Program-made: the position numbers and the translations under genes
Part shown: piece by piece, positions 16,484-24,753 of the stretch
Layout of the letters: each line of letters begins with the position of its first letter
Position numbering within the stretch: the stretch's first letter is position 1
Notes under the pieces: generated by a model
Databases searched by the model: none
What the model saw: only the letters and a program-made list of their open reading frames with translations
What the model was told of the DNA's origin: nothing
From: Cnuibacter physcomitrellae
GTDB taxonomy: Bacteria > Actinomycetota > Actinomycetes > Actinomycetales > Microbacteriaceae
Direction of reading: 5' to 3'
DNA length: 64,000 nt
Assembly (NCBI RefSeq): GCF_014640535.1
Contig: NZ_BMHD01000001.1
Location: 994,214 to 1,058,213 of the forward strand

Positions 16484-19398
16484 GGTTCGTGATGAACGGC
16501 GAGCAGCGCGAGGCCGAGCCCGCCCCGGGTCAGTGCCTCCGCACGTTCCTGCGCGATCAGGGCGGCTTCGAGGTGAAGAAGGGCTGCGACTCGGGCGACT
16601 GCGGCGCCTGCTCCGTGATCGTCGACGGCACGCCCGTCCACTCCTGCATCTACCCGGCCTACCGCGCCGCGGACCGGATGGTCACCACGGTCGCCGGGCT
16701 CGGCGACCCCGACGACCTGAGCCCCGTGCAGCAGGCCTTCGTCGACAACGCGGGCTTCCAGTGCGGCTTCTGCACCGCCGGGATGGTGGTCACCGCGACG
16801 ACCCTCAAGCCCGAGCAGCTCGACGACCTGCCCCGTCTCATGAAGGGCAACCTCTGCCGCTGCACCGGCTACCGCGCGATCCGCGACTCGATCACGGCGG
16901 GGGTGTGCGCGCAGGCCGGCGCCGGCTCGGCGGGCGGATGCGGTGGGATCTGCGGCACGCATGCCGCCGCCGAGGCCGCCGCGCCGGGCGGAGCTCCGGC
17001 GGAGGCTCCGGCGGAGGCCGCCGCGTCAGCCGCAGCCGCCGGCCCGGCCGAGGCCCCGGCGCCCGCCGGCGCGCCCGCGCCCCTCGCCGCCGACCCGATC
17101 GTCCAGACGAGCACTCCCCCGGCGCTCACCGTCGGCACCGCCGTGAAGGCTCCCGCCGGCCGGCGGATCGTCACGGGCCGCGAGCCCTACACGCTCGACG
17201 TCGCCGTTCCCGGGGTGACGCACCTCAAGGTGCTCGGCAGCCCGCATCCGCACGCCCGCATCGTCGACATCGACACCCGCGAGGCGGAGGCCCTCGAAGG
17301 CGTGCACGCCGTGCTGACGCACCGCGACTCCCCCGCCACGTACTTCTCCACGGGCCGCCACGAGCACCGCACCGACGACCCCGACGACACCCGCGTCTTC
17401 GACGACGTGGTGCGCTTCCGCGGACAGCGCGTCGCGGCGGTCGTCGCCGACACGATCGGGATCGCGGAGGCGGCCTGCCGCCTCATCCGCGTGACGTACG
17501 AACCGCTCCCCGCCGTGTTCGACCCGGAGGAGGCGCGCGCCGCCGGCGCCCCGCTGCTGCACGGCGACAAGGATGCGGGCACGTCGCGCATCCAGCACCC
17601 CGAGCGGAACACCGTGCAGTCGATCCACGCCGAGCACGGCGACGTCGAGTCCGCCCTGGCGTCCGCGGAGGTGCGCGTGTCGGGGACCTGGCAGACCAGC
17701 CGCGTCTCGCACGCGTCCCTCGAGACGCACGCGACCGTGGGATGGATGGAGGACGACCGGCTCGTGCTGCGCACCTCGAGCCAGGTGCCGTTCCTCATCC
17801 GCGACGAGCTGTGCCACGTGTTCGGACTCGACCGCGAGAAGGTGCGCGTCTTCACGGCGCGGGTCGGCGGCGGCTTCGGCGGGAAGCAGGAGCTGCTCAC
17901 CGAGGACGTCGTCACGCTCGCCGTGCTGCGCACCGGGCGGCCGGTCTCCTACGAGTTCACCCGCGCCGACGAGTTCACGATCGCGCCCTGTCGCCATCCG
18001 ATGCGCGTCTCGGTCGAGCTCGGCGCCACCGCCGAGGGCCGGCTCACCGGACTCGCGATCGACGTGCTGAGCGACACGGGCGCCTACGGCAACCACTCCA
18101 TCGGGGTGCTCTGGCACTCGGTGGGCGAGACGGTGAGCCTCTACGACGTCCCCAGCAAGCGCATCGACGCCGAGGTCGTCTACACGAACAACATCCCGTC
18201 CGGGGCGTTCCGCGGTTACGGGCTCGGACAGGTGCTGTTCGCCATCGAGTCCGCCCTCGACGAGCTCGCGGTGAAGGCGGGCATCGACCCCTTCGAGCTG
18301 CGGCGGATCAACGCCGTGAAGCCGGGCGACCCACTCGTGGCGACGCACGTGGAGGGCGACGACATCGGCTTCGGCAGCTACGGGCTCGACCAGTGCCTCG
18401 ACCTCGTCGAGGAGGCACTGGCCCGGGGCGCCGGTGCCGCCGCCGGTCCCGGTCCCGCCGTCCCTGCGGCGCCGTCCGGCGACCAGTGGAGCATCGGGGT
18501 GGGCATGGCGTCGTCGATGATCGCGACGCTGCCGCCGCGCGGACACTTCTCCACCGTCTCGATCACCCTCGACGCCGACGGGTCCTACACCGCGGGCGTC
18601 GGCACCGCCGAGTTCGGCAACGGCACCACGACGGTGCACACGCAGATCGCGTCCAGCGTGCTCGACACACGACCGGAGCGGATCCGCATCCGCCAGTCCG
18701 ACACGGATGCGGCGGCCTACGACACGGGCGCCTTCGGATCGGCCGGGTCGGTCATCGCGGGCAAGGCGCTCTACTCGGCGGCGACGTCGCTGAAGTCCGC
18801 CATCCTCCGCACCGCCTCGGAGATCGCGGGCGAGTGGAGCGAGGGCCACCTCGAGGCCGACGGCGTGCGCATCGGCGAGCGGTTCGTGCCGCTCACCGAG
18901 ATCGCCGCGGCGGCGGGCGGATCGCTCAGCGCCTCCGGCAGCGAGGACGGCGCGAAGCGGTCGCTGGCGTTCAACGTGCAGGCGTTCCGCGTCGCCGTCG
19001 ACCGCAGCACCGGCGAGGTGCGCATCCTGCAGTCGGTGCACGCCGCCGATGCGGGCTTCGTCCTCAACCCCGAGCAGCTGCGCGGGCAGATCGAGGGCGG
19101 TGTGGCGCAGGCCCTCGGCACGGCGCTCTACGAGGAGATGCTCCTCGACCAGGGCGTCGTGACGAACCCCGTGTTCCGCGGGTACCACCTGCCGCAGATG
19201 GCGGACGTGCCCGTCACGGAGGTGCTCTTCGCCGACACCGCCGACACGGTGGGCCCGTTCGGGGCGAAGTCGATGAGCGAGGCGCCGTACAACCCCGTCG
19301 CCCCCGCGCTGGCGAACGCGGTGCGCGACGCCATCGGCGTCCGCCCCCACGAGCTCCCGATGTCCCGCGACCGGGTGTGGCGGATGCTGCAGGGGTGA
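16480..19398 (+). CDS. Fused 2Fe-2S / molybdopterin-binding xanthine (hypoxanthine) dehydrogenase subunit
   Basis: Hydroxylates purines, probably hypoxanthine and xanthine to urate, given the downstream urate genes. The 972-residue protein has an N-terminal 2Fe-2S region with Cys36/41/44/56 and Cys95/98/126/128 (QCGFC, LCRC), an Ala/Pro-rich linker (about 150-205), then the Mo-binding domain with RVGGGFGGKQEL, GAFRGYGLGQ, GAFGSAGS and GPFGAKSMSEAPYNP, whose Glu sits at the catalytic base position. Fusion and length resemble E. coli XdhD (956 aa). An Ala/Gly/Pro insertion near residues 648-665 looks species-specific. Substrate is inferred from context. Confidence 0.92.
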   Translation: MRFVMNGEQREAEPAPGQCLRTFLRDQGGFEVKKGCDSGDCGACSVIVDGTPVHSCIYPAYRAADRMVTTVAGLGDPDDLSPVQQAFVDNAGFQCGFCTAGMVVTATTLKPEQLDDLPRLMKGNLCRCTGYRAIRDSITAGVCAQAGAGSAGGCGGICGTHAAAEAAAPGGAPAEAPAEAAASAAAAGPAEAPAPAGAPAPLAADPIVQTSTPPALTVGTAVKAPAGRRIVTGREPYTLDVAVPGVTHLKVLGSPHPHARIVDIDTREAEALEGVHAVLTHRDSPATYFSTGRHEHRTDDPDDTRVFDDVVRFRGQRVAAVVADTIGIAEAACRLIRVTYEPLPAVFDPEEARAAGAPLLHGDKDAGTSRIQHPERNTVQSIHAEHGDVESALASAEVRVSGTWQTSRVSHASLETHATVGWMEDDRLVLRTSSQVPFLIRDELCHVFGLDREKVRVFTARVGGGFGGKQELLTEDVVTLAVLRTGRPVSYEFTRADEFTIAPCRHPMRVSVELGATAEGRLTGLAIDVLSDTGAYGNHSIGVLWHSVGETVSLYDVPSKRIDAEVVYTNNIPSGAFRGYGLGQVLFAIESALDELAVKAGIDPFELRRINAVKPGDPLVATHVEGDDIGFGSYGLDQCLDLVEEALARGAGAAAGPGPAVPAAPSGDQWSIGVGMASSMIATLPPRGHFSTVSITLDADGSYTAGVGTAEFGNGTTTVHTQIASSVLDTRPERIRIRQSDTDAAAYDTGAFGSAGSVIAGKALYSAATSLKSAILRTASEIAGEWSEGHLEADGVRIGERFVPLTEIAAAAGGSLSASGSEDGAKRSLAFNVQAFRVAVDRSTGEVRILQSVHAADAGFVLNPEQLRGQIEGGVAQALGTALYEEMLLDQGVVTNPVFRGYHLPQMADVPVTEVLFADTADTVGPFGAKSMSEAPYNPVAPALANAVRDAIGVRPHELPMSRDRVWRMLQG

Positions 19399-19454
19399 GT
19401 CTGCCTGGGCGCCGGCTCCGGTGTGGTTCGGGCCGGGCTGGTGTGGTCGGGTCC

Positions 19455-19532
19455 GGTTCGGGCCTTCCGAGCCGGGCCGGGCCGGGCCGCGCCGGTTCGG
19501 GCCTTCCGGGCCGGGCCGGGCCGGGCCGCGCC
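19455..19532. repeat. 39-bp tandem repeat, two copies plus a partial third
   Basis: Unit beginning GGTTCGGGCCTTCCG and ending GGGCCGGGCCGCGCC occurs at 19455-19493 and 19494-19532 with one difference. A partial third copy starts at 19533. GGGCC runs inside each unit may reflect slippage. Confidence 0.8.
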
Positions 19533-19563
19533 GGTTCGGGCCGGTCGGGGCCGGACCGGCGGG

Positions 19564-19658
19564 GCTAACTCCGGAGATTCGGCTCCATCGCAGCCAACTC
19601 CGGAATCCGCACGGCGTGTCGCGCTGAAACTCCGGAGTTGGCCCACCGCGGAACCCGG
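19564..19658. repeat. 95-bp palindromic unit, copy A
   Basis: Starts GCTAACTCCGGAGATTC and contains GCCAACTCCGGA near 19593 and TCCGGAGTTGGC at 19631-19642, so at least two alternative hairpins can form. About 90% identical to copy B. Confidence 0.85.
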
Positions 19659-19698
19659 ACCCTGGCGCTGGCGCTGCCGACCGCCCGGTTCTGGTGGA

Positions 19699-19793
19699 GC
19701 TAACTCCGGAGATTCGACTCCATCGCAGCCAACTTCGGAATCCGCACGGCGTGTCGCGCTGAATCTCCGGAGTTGGCCCACCGCAGAACCCGG
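19699..19793. repeat. 95-bp palindromic unit, copy B
   Basis: Outer arms GCTAACTCCGGAGATTC (19699-19715) and GAATCTCCGGAGTTGGC (19761-19777) pair over 17 bp with one wobble. It lies 135 bp after copy A. Confidence 0.85.
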
Positions 19794-19795
19794 AC

Positions 19796-19841
19796 GCAGC
19801 GCGAGCCCAGCTGCAGACGCAGCACGAGCCCAGCTGCAGAC
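19796..19841. repeat. 23-bp tandem repeat
   Basis: Two copies of a unit ending GAGCCCAGCTGCAGAC, at 19796-19818 and 19819-19841, with a partial third copy reaching the end of lysG. Confidence 0.75.
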
Positions 19842-19852
19842 GCAGCACGGGC

Positions 19853-20728
19853 TCAGCGACGGAGCGCGAGGGCGGCGCCGGCGCGGACGGCGTCGGCGAC
19901 GGCCGTGAGCGCGGTGGAGCGCAGGCGCCACTGCTGCCAGTAGAGCGGCACGTCGCGCGTGCCCTGGTCGTCGATCGTGACGAGGTCGTCGCCGTCGGCG
20001 ACCTGCAGGTCGGGCAGCATCGCCCATCCGAAGCCGCGGCGCACCGCCTCCGCCATGTCGACCGAGGCCGGGATGAACGTGTGCGGCACCGCAGACGGGT
20101 CGAGGCCGCGTGCGCGCAGGAGCGCATCCTGCATGTCGTCCTTCGCGTCGAACGCCACGACCGGCGCTGCCGCGAAGGAGGCGGGGGTCGCCCCCTCGGC
20201 GAACCAGCGCGCCGCGAAGAACCGGCTCGCCCGCGGTCGATATCGCATCGCGCCGAGCGGCTCGACGGAGCAGCCCTGCACCGGCTCGCGGTCCGAGGTG
20301 ACCGCCGCCATCGCGCTCCCGTCGCGGAGGAGCGCCGGCGTGTGGCCCTCATCCTCCCGGAGGACGCGGAGCCCGACCGACTCCACCAGCGGAGCCACGG
20401 CGGGCAGGAACCAGGTGGCCAGCGAATCGGCGTTCACCGCGATCGGCACCTCGGGCCGGATGCTCTCCGCCGCGCCGATCCGGACGAGCGCCTCCCTGCT
20501 GAGCAGGTCGATCTCCCGCCCGAGCTGAAGCAGCACCTCGCCGGTGGCGGTCGCCGCGACCGGCCTGGTCCGGGTGACGAGAACCGCCCCCACCGCGGTC
20601 TCCAGCGACTTGATGCGCTGACTCACCGCCGACTGCGTGACCGAGAGGGCGCGGGCCGCGCGCTCGAAGCTGCCCTCCGAGACGACCGCGCGGAGGGCGT
20701 CGAGCTGATCGGGCTGCAGGTTCATCAT
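19853..20728 (-). CDS. lysG: LysR-family activator of the lysine/arginine exporter (LysG/ArgP type)
   Basis: Transcription regulator that in Corynebacterium activates the divergent exporter lysE when basic amino acids accumulate. The ~291-residue protein starts MMNLQPDQLDALRAVVSEGSF, with a winged HTH (SFERAARALSVTQSAVSQRIKSLE, about 20-42) and a LysR effector domain. The first of two ATGs (20728) is chosen because TAGCAT ends 5 nt before it. It is divergent from lysE with a 69-bp gap, the classic arrangement. Its function in this strain is inferred from the neighbour. Confidence 0.9.
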   Translation of the reverse strand: MMNLQPDQLDALRAVVSEGSFERAARALSVTQSAVSQRIKSLETAVGAVLVTRTRPVAATATGEVLLQLGREIDLLSREALVRIGAAESIRPEVPIAVNADSLATWFLPAVAPLVESVGLRVLREDEGHTPALLRDGSAMAAVTSDREPVQGCSVEPLGAMRYRPRASRFFAARWFAEGATPASFAAAPVVAFDAKDDMQDALLRARGLDPSAVPHTFIPASVDMAEAVRRGFGWAMLPDLQVADGDDLVTIDDQGTRDVPLYWQQWRLRSTALTAVADAVRAGAALALRR

Positions 20729-20733
20729 CAGCG

Positions 20734-20739
20734 ATGCTA
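20734..20739 (-). promoter_or_regulatory. Possible -10 box of lysG
   Basis: TAGCAT on the minus strand, 5 nt before ATG 20728. The short gap to lysE also holds GGTTCAGTGGAATGTTCAGTT, with a repeated GTTCAGT that may be a LysG binding site. Confidence 0.4.
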
Positions 20740-20785
20740 ATGGTTCAGTGGAATGTTCAGTTGGACTCAGGCGACGACCGCCCCG

Positions 20786-20791
20786 TAGCGT
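20786..20791 (+). promoter_or_regulatory. -10 box of lysE (leaderless type)
   Basis: TAGCGT followed by 6 nt and GTG 20798. TTGGAC at 20761-20766 is a possible -35 with 19-nt spacing. Confidence 0.55.
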
Positions 20792-20797
20792 CGACGC

Positions 20798-21424
20798 GTG
20801 ACCTCCCCTCTCCTTGCCGTCCTCGCCGGACTGGGCTTCGGGCTCTCCCTCATCGTGGCGATCGGCGCTCAGAACGCGTACGTGCTGCGGCAGGGGCTGC
20901 TGCGCTCGCACGTCGGCGCCGTGGTGGCGATCTGCGCCGCGAGCGATGCGCTGCTCATCGCCGCGGGCGTGGCGGGGATCGGCGTGATCGTCGAGCAGTT
21001 CCCGCTCGTGCTCGTGATCGTGCGGCTCGCGGGCGCGGTGTTCCTCGCGTTCTACGGAGTGCTCGCGGCGAGGCGCGCACTGCGTCCAGCGATCCTCACC
21101 GCGGATGCGCGCCCCGGCTCCGGGAGTCTGTGGGCCGCCGTGCTCACGTGCCTCGCGCTCACCTGGCTCAACCCGCACGTCTACCTGGACACCGTGCTCC
21201 TTCTCGGATCCGTGGCGAACACCCACGGCGACGAGCGCTGGTGGTTCGCGCTCGGCGCCGCCGCGGGCAGCGTCCTGTGGTTCTCGGCGCTCGGATACGG
21301 CGCACGGCTGCTCCGCCCCGTCTTCGCCCGCCCGCTCGCCTGGCGCATCCTCGACGCCGCGATCGCCCTCGTGATGCTCGCCCTCGCGGTCTCCCTGGTG
21401 CTCCCCCTGCTCCTCCCCTCCTGA
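20798..21424 (+). CDS. lysE: LysE/ArgO-family basic amino acid exporter
   Basis: Inner-membrane exporter of L-lysine and/or L-arginine. The 208-residue protein has about six hydrophobic segments, the family signature GLSLIVAIGAQNAYVLRQG near the N-terminus and the TWLNPHVYLDTVLLLGS motif at about residue 125. GTG 20798 follows TAGCGT by 6 nt. Paired with the divergent lysG regulator. Downstream lies the six-copy repeat array. Confidence 0.93.
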   Translation: MTSPLLAVLAGLGFGLSLIVAIGAQNAYVLRQGLLRSHVGAVVAICAASDALLIAAGVAGIGVIVEQFPLVLVIVRLAGAVFLAFYGVLAARRALRPAILTADARPGSGSLWAAVLTCLALTWLNPHVYLDTVLLLGSVANTHGDERWWFALGAAAGSVLWFSALGYGARLLRPVFARPLAWRILDAAIALVMLALAVSLVLPLLLPS

Positions 21425-22110
21425 CCCGCCCGCCCTGCCCCGCGCCCGAGCTCACCCTCGAGGCGCGAGTACACCCCGAAAGAGCGCTCTCCCGCGCCGC
21501 GCACCCGCGGTTTCCGGGTGCACAGGAGCGCCCTAGGGACGCACCGCGCCTGATCGCACCGACCTAGCGGGAGCGCACCCAGAAGAAGCGCTTTCCCGGC
21601 CCGCGTGTCCGCGGTTCTTGGGTGCACAGCGCGCGGGAACGCGCCCGCCGCGGCGCGAGCACCCCGACCGAACTCGAGCGCACCCAGAAGAAGCGCTTTC
21701 CCGGCCCGCGCGCCCGCGGTTCGTGGGTGCACAGGAGCGTCGCACGAACGCCCCACCCACAGAGCGCGGGAGCTCACCCGCCGAGCTCGAGTACACCCGA
21801 AAGAAGCGCTTTACCAGCCCGCGCGCCCACGGTTCCTGGGTGCACAGCGCGCGGGGAACGCGCCCCCGCCGCGCGCGAGCACACCGACCGAACTCGAGCG
21901 CACCCAGAAGAAGCGCTTTCCCAGCCCGCGTGCCCGCGGTTCCTGGGTGCACAGGAGCGTCGCACGAACGCCCTGCCCACAGAGCGCGGGAGCTCACCCG
22001 CAGGGCGCGAGTGCACCCAGGAAGAGCGCCCTCCGGGGCCGCGCAGTCGCGGCCGAGCACACGCAGCCGCGCGGCGCACGCCGCCCGGCGCGCCGCGCGC
22101 GCAGCGAGCC
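21425..22110. other. Repeat array region between lysE and the guanine-deaminase-like gene
   Basis: About 690 bases between two convergent genes with no credible coding sequence. Nearly all of it is an array of six 57-bp palindromic units separated by about 50-bp spacers of two alternating types. Confidence 0.8.
21467..22060 (+). repeat. Array of six 57-bp palindromic units (family 3) with two alternating spacers
   Basis: Copies at 21467-21523, 21571-21627, 21676-21732, 21789-21845, 21896-21952 and 22009-22060 (last one degraded). The unit begins GAGCGCACCCAGAAGAAGCG and ends GGTTCTTGGGTGCAC, so its ends are complementary. Type A spacers (after copies 2 and 4) run AGCGCGCGG...CCGAACTC; type B spacers (after copies 3 and 5) run AGGAGCGTCGCACGAACGCC...GAGCTC. 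Copies 2-3 and 4-5 with spacers thus form a duplicated dimer of about 218-220 bp. Confidence 0.9.
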
Positions 22111-23511
22111 CTAGCGGGCGAGGAGGGTGTCGACGGCACGGGAGACGCGCGCGGCGACGTCGCGGGAGGACACACGGGTGAGCTCGCCGTCGGCGACCAC
22201 CGCCTCGCCGTTCACGAAGAGGCGCCGCAGCGGGGGCAGCGCGCCGAGGGTGAGCGCGGCGACGGGGTCGGCGATGCCGGCGTGCTCCACATCCGACACG
22301 TCCCACACCGCGATGTCGGCGAGCTTCCCGGCCTCGAGCGACCCGATCTCGGCCGAACGCCCGAGGACGCGGGCCCCGCCCATCGTCGCCATCCGCAGAG
22401 CGGTCCGTCCGCTCATCGCCGACGCCCCCGACCGCAGCCTCCCGGCGAGAGTCGCCATCCGGATCTCGGTGCCGAGCTGCCCCGACTCGTTCGAGGCCGC
22501 GCCGTCGACGCCCAGGCCCACCGGCACCCCCGCGGCGAGGAGGTCGGCCACGGGCGCGATGCCCGCCGCCAGGCGCGCGTTCGACGACGGGCAGTGCGCC
22601 ACACCCGTGCCCGTCCGCGCGAACCGCCCGATCGCGTCGTCGTCGAGGTGGACGCAGTGCGCCATCCACACGTCATCGCCGAGCCATCCGAGGTCGTCGA
22701 GGTAGCGGGTGGGGGTCGTGCCGAAGCGCTCGAGGCAGAAGGCGTCCTCCTCGACGGTCTCCGAGCCGTGCGTGTGCAGCCGGACGCCGAGCTCGCGCCC
22801 GAGCACCGCCGCATCGCGCAGCAGCTCGGGAGTGACCGAGAACGGGGAGCACGGGGCGATCGCGATGCGCACCATCGACGACGGCGACGGGTCGTGCCAG
22901 CGGTGCACCGCATCGGCGCTCGCCTGCAGCGCGGCGGACGTCGTCTCGACCGCGAAGTCGGGCGGCAGTCCGCCCTGCGAGCGCCCGAGGTCCATCGATC
23001 CCCGGGTCGCGTGGAGGCGCACGCCGAGCTCGCTCGCGGCCTCGACGATCGAGCCGAGTACGTCGCCGCCGCCCTGGGGGAAGACGTAGTGGTGGTCGCC
23101 GACGGTGGTGCAGCCCGAGCGGGCCGCGACCGCCATCGCCCCGAGCGCTCCGGGGCCGACGGTGTCGGCGGTGATGCGCGCCCACGTGGGGTAGAGCGCG
23201 ACGAGCCAGTCGAAGAGGATGCTGTCCTGCGCGAGACCGCGGGTGAGCCACTGGTACAGGTGGTGGTGCGTGTTGACGAGGCCGGGCGTGACGAGACACC
23301 CGGAGGCGTCGAGCCGTTCGACGGAGAGGAACCCGCCGGCATCGGGACGCTGCGGGTCGGCCCCCTCGCGGGCCCAGCCGGGCGCCGCGCCGGCACCCAC
23401 GGCGACGATGCGGCCGCCGTCGACGACCACGTGACCGTCCGGATGCTCAGTGCCGTCGACGTCGACCGTCACGACGTAGGCGTGCTCGAGGATCAGTCGG
23501 TCGGCGCTCAT
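22111..23511 (-). CDS. Amidohydrolase, guanine / 8-oxoguanine deaminase-like
   Basis: Probable cytosolic purine deaminase feeding the xanthine dehydrogenase. The 466-residue protein belongs to the AtzA/TrzN/SsnA amidohydrolases: HxH in VNTHHHLYQW (about 80-86), HTHGSE, AHCVHLDDD and the metal-binding Asp in GVDGAASNES, so all metal and catalytic positions are present. The start overlaps the xdhC stop (ATGA), making xdhC-deaminase a coupled operon. 8-oxoguanine, guanine or another aminated purine are possible substrates; the sequence alone cannot separate them. Confidence 0.82.
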   Translation of the reverse strand: MSADRLILEHAYVVTVDVDGTEHPDGHVVVDGGRIVAVGAGAAPGWAREGADPQRPDAGGFLSVERLDASGCLVTPGLVNTHHHLYQWLTRGLAQDSILFDWLVALYPTWARITADTVGPGALGAMAVAARSGCTTVGDHHYVFPQGGGDVLGSIVEAASELGVRLHATRGSMDLGRSQGGLPPDFAVETTSAALQASADAVHRWHDPSPSSMVRIAIAPCSPFSVTPELLRDAAVLGRELGVRLHTHGSETVEEDAFCLERFGTTPTRYLDDLGWLGDDVWMAHCVHLDDDAIGRFARTGTGVAHCPSSNARLAAGIAPVADLLAAGVPVGLGVDGAASNESGQLGTEIRMATLAGRLRSGASAMSGRTALRMATMGGARVLGRSAEIGSLEAGKLADIAVWDVSDVEHAGIADPVAALTLGALPPLRRLFVNGEAVVADGELTRVSSRDVAARVSRAVDTLLAR

Positions 23512-24638
23512 CCCGCCCGGCCCTCCAGGGAGACGGGACCCGCGGCCGACCTCGCGGCCGACTCCGCCTCCGCCGCCGGGCGATGGATCGGACCACGGGT
23601 CTCGCGAAGCGGTGCGGCGCTCGAGCTCGTGCGGCTCTGCAGCACCTCGGCGAGGATCGACACGGCGGTCTCCTCCGGGCTCGAGGCGCCGAGGTCGAGC
23701 CCGATCGGCGAGTGCAGCACGGCCAGCTCGGCCTCCTCGAGACCGGCCTCGCGCAGGCGCTCGAGGCGGCGGTCGTGCGTGCGCCGGGATCCTATCGCGC
23801 CCACGTACGCCACCGGGAGCCGGAGGGCGAGGGTGAGCAACGGGACGTCGAACTTGTCGTCGTGGGTCAGGACGCAGAGGACCGTCCGCTCGTCGACCTC
23901 GGTCTCGGCCAGGTAGTCGCTCGGCCAGCGGTTGACCACCTCCGCCTGCGGGAAGCGCTCGGCCGTGGCGAAGACGGGACGGGCGTCGCACACCGTCACC
24001 CGGTATCCGAGCAGGGCCGCCGCGGAGGCGAGCGCGGCCGAGAAGTCGACCGCGCCGAACACGATCATGCGCGGCGGCGGAGCGCTGGCCAGCAGGAGCA
24101 GCTGCACGACCTCGCCGTCGCACTCGACGGCCCGCCGCCGGGTGACCCCGCTCGAGCGAGCGGAGTCGATCTCGCGGAGGAGCCGCGGATCCTCCTCAGC
24201 GGAGCCCGGCGCGAGGATGCGGCCGCCCTCGTCGTCGACGACGAGACCGAGCGAGGCCGCCCGCCCGTCGGCCGCGGCCTCGAGCTCCTGCCGTACGCGG
24301 GAGTCGAGCACGTTGCGCTGCCCGATCGGCGCGAGCTCGTGCACGACGACGCTGAGCCGCCCCCCGCAGGCCAGGCCCACCGCGAAGGCGTCGTCGTCGC
24401 TGAAGCCGAACTCGCACAGCTCGCTCCGCCCGGTCTCGAGCACGCGGACGCACGCGTCGTAGACGGCGCCCTCGACGCAGCCACCGGAGATGCTGCCGAT
24501 CACGGCGCCCGCGGCATCGACCGCCATCGAGGTGCCGAGCGCCCGCGGGGCGCTCCCGTCGACGGCGACCACGGTCGCGACGGCGACGCGCCCGCCCGCG
24601 TCGATCACGGCGAGCAGCCGGGAGGCGAGTTCGAGCAT
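23508..24638 (-). CDS. xdhC: XdhC/CoxI-family molybdenum enzyme maturation protein
   Basis: Binds molybdopterin cofactor, helps its sulfuration and inserts it into xanthine dehydrogenase. The 376-residue protein has the N-terminal XdhC/CoxI domain (VAVATVVAVDGSAPRALGTSM, SISGGCVEGAV) and the C-terminal Rossmann-like domain (IVFGAVDFSAALA, VLCVLTHDDKFDVPLL, YVGAIGSRRTH). ATG 24638 is preceded by CAGGAGG. Divergent from the amidohydrolase at 24754; the shared gap contains two palindromes. Its client is most likely the enzyme at 15668-19398. Confidence 0.92.
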   Translation of the reverse strand: MLELASRLLAVIDAGGRVAVATVVAVDGSAPRALGTSMAVDAAGAVIGSISGGCVEGAVYDACVRVLETGRSELCEFGFSDDDAFAVGLACGGRLSVVVHELAPIGQRNVLDSRVRQELEAAADGRAASLGLVVDDEGGRILAPGSAEEDPRLLREIDSARSSGVTRRRAVECDGEVVQLLLLASAPPPRMIVFGAVDFSAALASAAALLGYRVTVCDARPVFATAERFPQAEVVNRWPSDYLAETEVDERTVLCVLTHDDKFDVPLLTLALRLPVAYVGAIGSRRTHDRRLERLREAGLEEAELAVLHSPIGLDLGASSPEETAVSILAEVLQSRTSSSAAPLRETRGPIHRPAAEAESAARSAAGPVSLEGRAG

Positions 24639-24681
24639 GCGGACCTCCTGTCGTGCCCTCAGCATAGGTCGGCCGTGTGAC

Positions 24682-24718
24682 GCCGACGTTACGTCGGCCG
24701 TCCCCCGCGTCGTACGAC
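24682..24718. promoter_or_regulatory. Two palindromes in the xdhC / amidohydrolase divergent promoter region
   Basis: GCCGACGTTACGTCGGC (24682-24698; 7-bp arms around TTA) and GTCGTACGAC (24709-24718; perfect). They lie between the divergent start codons at 24638 and 24754, a likely regulator binding area. Confidence 0.45.
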
Positions 24719-24741
24719 ATCTGCCCGACACATCCGCTTGC

Positions 24742-24747
24742 CATGAT
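24742..24747 (+). promoter_or_regulatory. Possible -10 box of the 24754 amidohydrolase gene
   Basis: CATGAT followed by 6 nt and ATG 24754, matching the leaderless spacing with a weaker first base. Confidence 0.35.
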
Positions 24748-24753
24748 CGGTGC

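Larger units (their letters stand above)
19399..19852. other. Repeat-filled intergenic region between the xdh operon and lysG
   Basis: About 450 bases with no credible gene between two convergent units. It contains a 39-bp tandem repeat (19455-19532), two 95-bp palindromic units (19564-19658 and 19699-19793) and a 23-bp tandem repeat (19796-19841) that runs up to the lysG stop codon. Confidence 0.75.

Noticed and set aside
21467-22060. CRISPR array
   Set aside because: The repeats are regularly spaced, but the spacers themselves are two repeated sequences, repeats are 57 bp and palindromic, and there are no cas genes.
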